Shown piece by piece: positions 6,019 through 7,678 of a stretch of DNA of 7,678 nt. A program made the translations under genes and the position numbers. How positions within the stretch are numbered: position 1 is the stretch's first letter; every line of letters starts with the position of its first letter. The DNA is from Methanobacteriota archaeon. GTDB taxonomy: Archaea; Halobacteriota; Methanocellia; Methanocellales; Methanocellaceae. The DNA is taken from contig JAEZKS010000127.1 of assembly GCA_023436075.1 (NCBI GenBank), positions 1 to 7,678 on the forward strand, read 5' to 3'. The notes under the pieces are model-generated. The model was not told where the DNA came from. It saw nothing but the letters and a program-made list of their open reading frames with translations, and did not search any database.

Positions 6019-6215
6019 CTAATGCGAGTTAAAGTTTACCTTTGTTGAGAATTCAAGGGTTAATTTTTACCAAGCCGATCGCCTCATCACCCATTATATT
6101 CGTATGTTTTTTATATGGTTCATTATTTCTCACATGTCTAGCCACATGGGATTTATACAATTTCACCACTAATATATCATACTATTAATTAGCATTCAAT
6201 AGAACAAATAGGAAG

Positions 6216-6223
6216 TTATATAA
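6216..6223 (+). promoter_or_regulatory. Candidate TATA box of the surface-protein gene
   Basis: TTATATAA is the best-looking TATA sequence upstream of the gene and would start transcription near 6246, leaving a leader of about 95 nt. Several other AT tracts upstream could serve instead, so this is tentative. Confidence 0.3.
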
Positions 6224-6240
6224 TTATAGAAGATAATTAT
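6220..6240. repeat. Repeated palindromic octamer ATAATTAT
   Basis: The self-complementary octamer ATAATTAT occurs at 6220-6227 and 6233-6240, 13 bp from start to start, overlapping the candidate TATA box and the presumed start-site region. It could be a regulator-binding site, but AT-rich DNA produces such motifs by chance. Confidence 0.3.
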
Positions 6241-6327
6241 TGGAGAGTAAGTATCGATTGCTTAACATGCGGTTGATATGCGGCGAGTGGGTGATGCTTG
6301 CCTAAAACGTTTAACAATGCCAATGGC

Positions 6328-6334
6328 AGGTGAG
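6328..6334 (+). promoter_or_regulatory. Shine-Dalgarno site of the surface-protein gene
   Basis: AGGTGAG, 7 nt before the ATG at 6342, contains GGTGA, which is complementary to the archaeal 16S rRNA 3' end. It supports that ATG over an in-frame GTG at 6330, which lies inside the site. Confidence 0.65.
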
Positions 6335-6341
6335 TAAAGAT

Positions 6342-7678
6342 ATGAGCGGCGGGAAACTCGTAGGTATGTACGGAGATCGCAAGAGCTCCGTCCTGTTGTT
6401 GATTGTTCTTTCGGGACTACTATTATTTTGCGTCTGGACGATCGTGAGCGCCCAGCATCCGGGGGCAGTGGTCATGGCCTCCGATCAGTTGCCGATCGTA
6501 CAGTTCGAGACGGATACCTGCTGCGTGAACGAAAGCGCCGGCACGCTGGTGCTGACGCTCGCAGGCTCAGGCTCGGATGAGTATAGTGTCGACTACCAGA
6601 CGATCGATGGCTCGGCCACGGCGGGCGCCAACTATACGGAGACCGCCGGCACGTTGTACTTCCAGGGGACGAACGCAAGCGAGAGTATCGTCATCCCGAT
6701 CATCGATGACGGGGCCTACGACCCTGAGAACCGGACGTTCCAGGTCAACCTGAGCAACCCGATCGGCTGCGAGATAGGCGAACATTCCCTGATGACTGTT
6801 TATATCAACGAGTCATTGCCCACGCCGGGTGAGACTCCCACGCCCACACCCACACCTATCCCAGACACGGACAGCTGGTACAGCAAGACGCACGCGATCT
6901 CGGGAAGCTCCGACGGCGCACTGACCGGCTACCAGGTGAAGTTAACGATCCATAGCGGTGCGGGGACAGACGACGCCGACAACGTGTACCTCAACGGGCA
7001 CTCGGCGGGCTGGCCCGACGACATAAGGTTCACGGACGACGCCGACAGCCTGATTAGCTACTGGATCGAGTCCTTCGACGCGGAAAGCGCGACGGTCTGG
7101 GTCCGAGTGCCCGAGATCCCGGCGGCCCCCGGCATTGCGACCGTGAAGCTCTACTACGGCCACTCATGCGACGCGAGCGCTGCGTCGGGGGAGGGCACGT
7201 TCCTCTTCTTCGACGACATGTCAGACCGGTCGAACTGGCGTGTCAGCGGTGCGAGCATTGCCGATGGCACGCTGAGCGTTCCTGCCGACGGGTATGCGAT
7301 GACGCGGGCTGCCTTCGACACTCGGAGCACCGCGTTCATTTGCCGTATGTACTTGGACTCGGGCTATAACTTGGAGAAGTACTTCGGCTGGGGCAGCGAC
7401 ACAGACTACTGGATGGCGCCCGGCGACGGGTGTGGCCTGTGGAACGATTACAGCTCGGACGCCATGTACCAGAGCCTGCAGTACGGCAGCGGCGAGGTAG
7501 CTACTGTGCCGTTGCCCGATGCGCAGTGGGATACATACGAGATGTACCTCAACGGCGCTGGCGACACAGCCTGGGTATACAAGAACGACACCCTGATCCT
7601 GAGCGGCAGCGTCTCCTGCGGCCAGCAGCAGAAGTGGATGATGAGCAACAATTGGGACTGCGGCGGCGAGTTCCAGGC
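6342..7678 (+). CDS. Secreted Calx-beta/DUF2341 surface protein, 3' truncated by window edge
   Basis: The first 445 residues of a large exported protein; the frame is open to the window end. Residues 15-37 (SSVLLLIVLSGLLLFCVWTIVSA) after a basic start form a signal peptide. A Calx-beta domain spans about 50-155: SATAGANYTETAGTLYFQG followed by IVIPIIDDGAYDPENRTFQV, with the acidic calcium-ligand region at 122-129. A Pro/Thr linker (160-174) follows. Residues 178-273 match DUF2341: SWYSKTHAISG, DIRFTDDADSLISYWIES, TVWVRVPEIP and VKLYYGH. From FFDDMSDRSNW (289-299) onward a beta-rich, probably concanavalin-like jelly-roll region begins. There are seven N-x-S/T sequons, six of them in or beside the Calx-beta domain (N63, N97, N111, N130, N136, N156) plus N415, fitting a glycosylated cell-surface protein. 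Function is likely adhesion or envelope structure; no enzyme motif is seen. It is preceded by an AT-rich regulatory region and a good Shine-Dalgarno site. Confidence 0.87.
   Translation, partial: MSGGKLVGMYGDRKSSVLLLIVLSGLLLFCVWTIVSAQHPGAVVMASDQLPIVQFETDTCCVNESAGTLVLTLAGSGSDEYSVDYQTIDGSATAGANYTETAGTLYFQGTNASESIVIPIIDDGAYDPENRTFQVNLSNPIGCEIGEHSLMTVYINESLPTPGETPTPTPTPIPDTDSWYSKTHAISGSSDGALTGYQVKLTIHSGAGTDDADNVYLNGHSAGWPDDIRFTDDADSLISYWIESFDAESATVWVRVPEIPAAPGIATVKLYYGHSCDASAASGEGTFLFFDDMSDRSNWRVSGASIADGTLSVPADGYAMTRAAFDTRSTAFICRMYLDSGYNLEKYFGWGSDTDYWMAPGDGCGLWNDYSSDAMYQSLQYGSGEVATVPLPDAQWDTYEMYLNGAGDTAWVYKNDTLILSGSVSCGQQQKWMMSNNWDCGGEFQ
6819..6863 (+). repeat. Low-complexity Pro/Thr-coding repeat (interdomain linker)
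   Basis: Tandem CCC-ACG/ACA codons encode a PT-rich linker (residues 160-174, with the core TPTPTPTP) joining the Calx-beta domain to DUF2341. Such linkers are typical of extracellular multidomain proteins. The repeat may vary in copy number among strains. Confidence 0.7.

Larger units (their letters stand above)
5988..6341. other. AT-rich divergent intergenic region
   Basis: About 350 bases without a convincing gene separate the toroid gene (leftward) from the surface-protein gene (rightward). The stretch from about 6012 to 6245 is very AT-rich compared with the GC-rich genes on both sides and contains several TATA-like tracts (near 6107-6116, 6150-6156, 6170-6178 and 6216-6227). From about 6250 to 6341 the composition is more mixed and probably forms the 5' leader of the surface-protein gene. 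I see no tRNA, small ORF with a good ribosome site, or mobile-element end in it. Confidence 0.6.

Noticed and set aside
6091..6118. Imperfect inverted repeat CCATTATA / TATATGG in the intergenic region
   Set aside because: It needs a bulge and lies in very AT-rich DNA where such matches are expected by chance.
6472..7339. Several - strand open frames opposite the surface-protein gene
   Set aside because: They are fragmentary and overlap one another, while the + strand frame is open for 445 codons with a signal peptide and recognisable domains.

Overview
The window looks like a chromosomal segment of a euryarchaeon, most likely a methanogen of the Methanomicrobia (a Methanocella-like lineage is my guess, not proven). 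The reasons are archaeal TATA boxes about 26-27 nt upstream of start codons (several apparently leaderless), Shine-Dalgarno sites inside operons, GC-rich coding DNA with very AT-rich intergenic DNA, and a secreted Calx-beta/DUF2341 surface protein of a kind common in methanogens. No tRNA, rRNA, CRISPR array or insertion sequence was seen.

Left part (1-2809): the 3' end of a CHAD-domain gene, a SixA-like histidine phosphatase gene and a full-length Ppx/GppA exopolyphosphatase gene, all on the + strand. CHAD domains bind inorganic polyphosphate and Ppx degrades it, so this is a polyphosphate-centred block. CHAD and sixA appear cotranscribed; ppx seems to have its own promoter.

Middle part (2810-4944): a stable hairpin, then a promoter driving two overlapping paralogous thymidylate-kinase-like genes. 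The first has an intact Walker A motif; in the second the invariant lysine is arginine. They are followed by a separately promoted gene for a dual-specificity/tyrosine phosphatase with an intact HCxxGxxRT loop. This phospho-transfer and phosphatase neighbourhood, with a paired active and variant kinase, is the most unusual part of the window.

Right part (4945-7678): a convergent gene on the - strand for an alpha-alpha toroid (squalene-cyclase/prenyltransferase-repeat) protein, an AT-rich divergent intergenic region of about 350 bp, and the 5' part of a large secreted surface protein (signal peptide, Calx-beta domain, Pro/Thr linker, DUF2341, jelly-roll-like region) that runs off the right edge.

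Working model (inference): the + strand genes from CHAD to the dual-specificity phosphatase may form a functional neighbourhood handling polyphosphate or phosphorylated metabolites. The toroid and surface-protein genes are probably unrelated neighbours.
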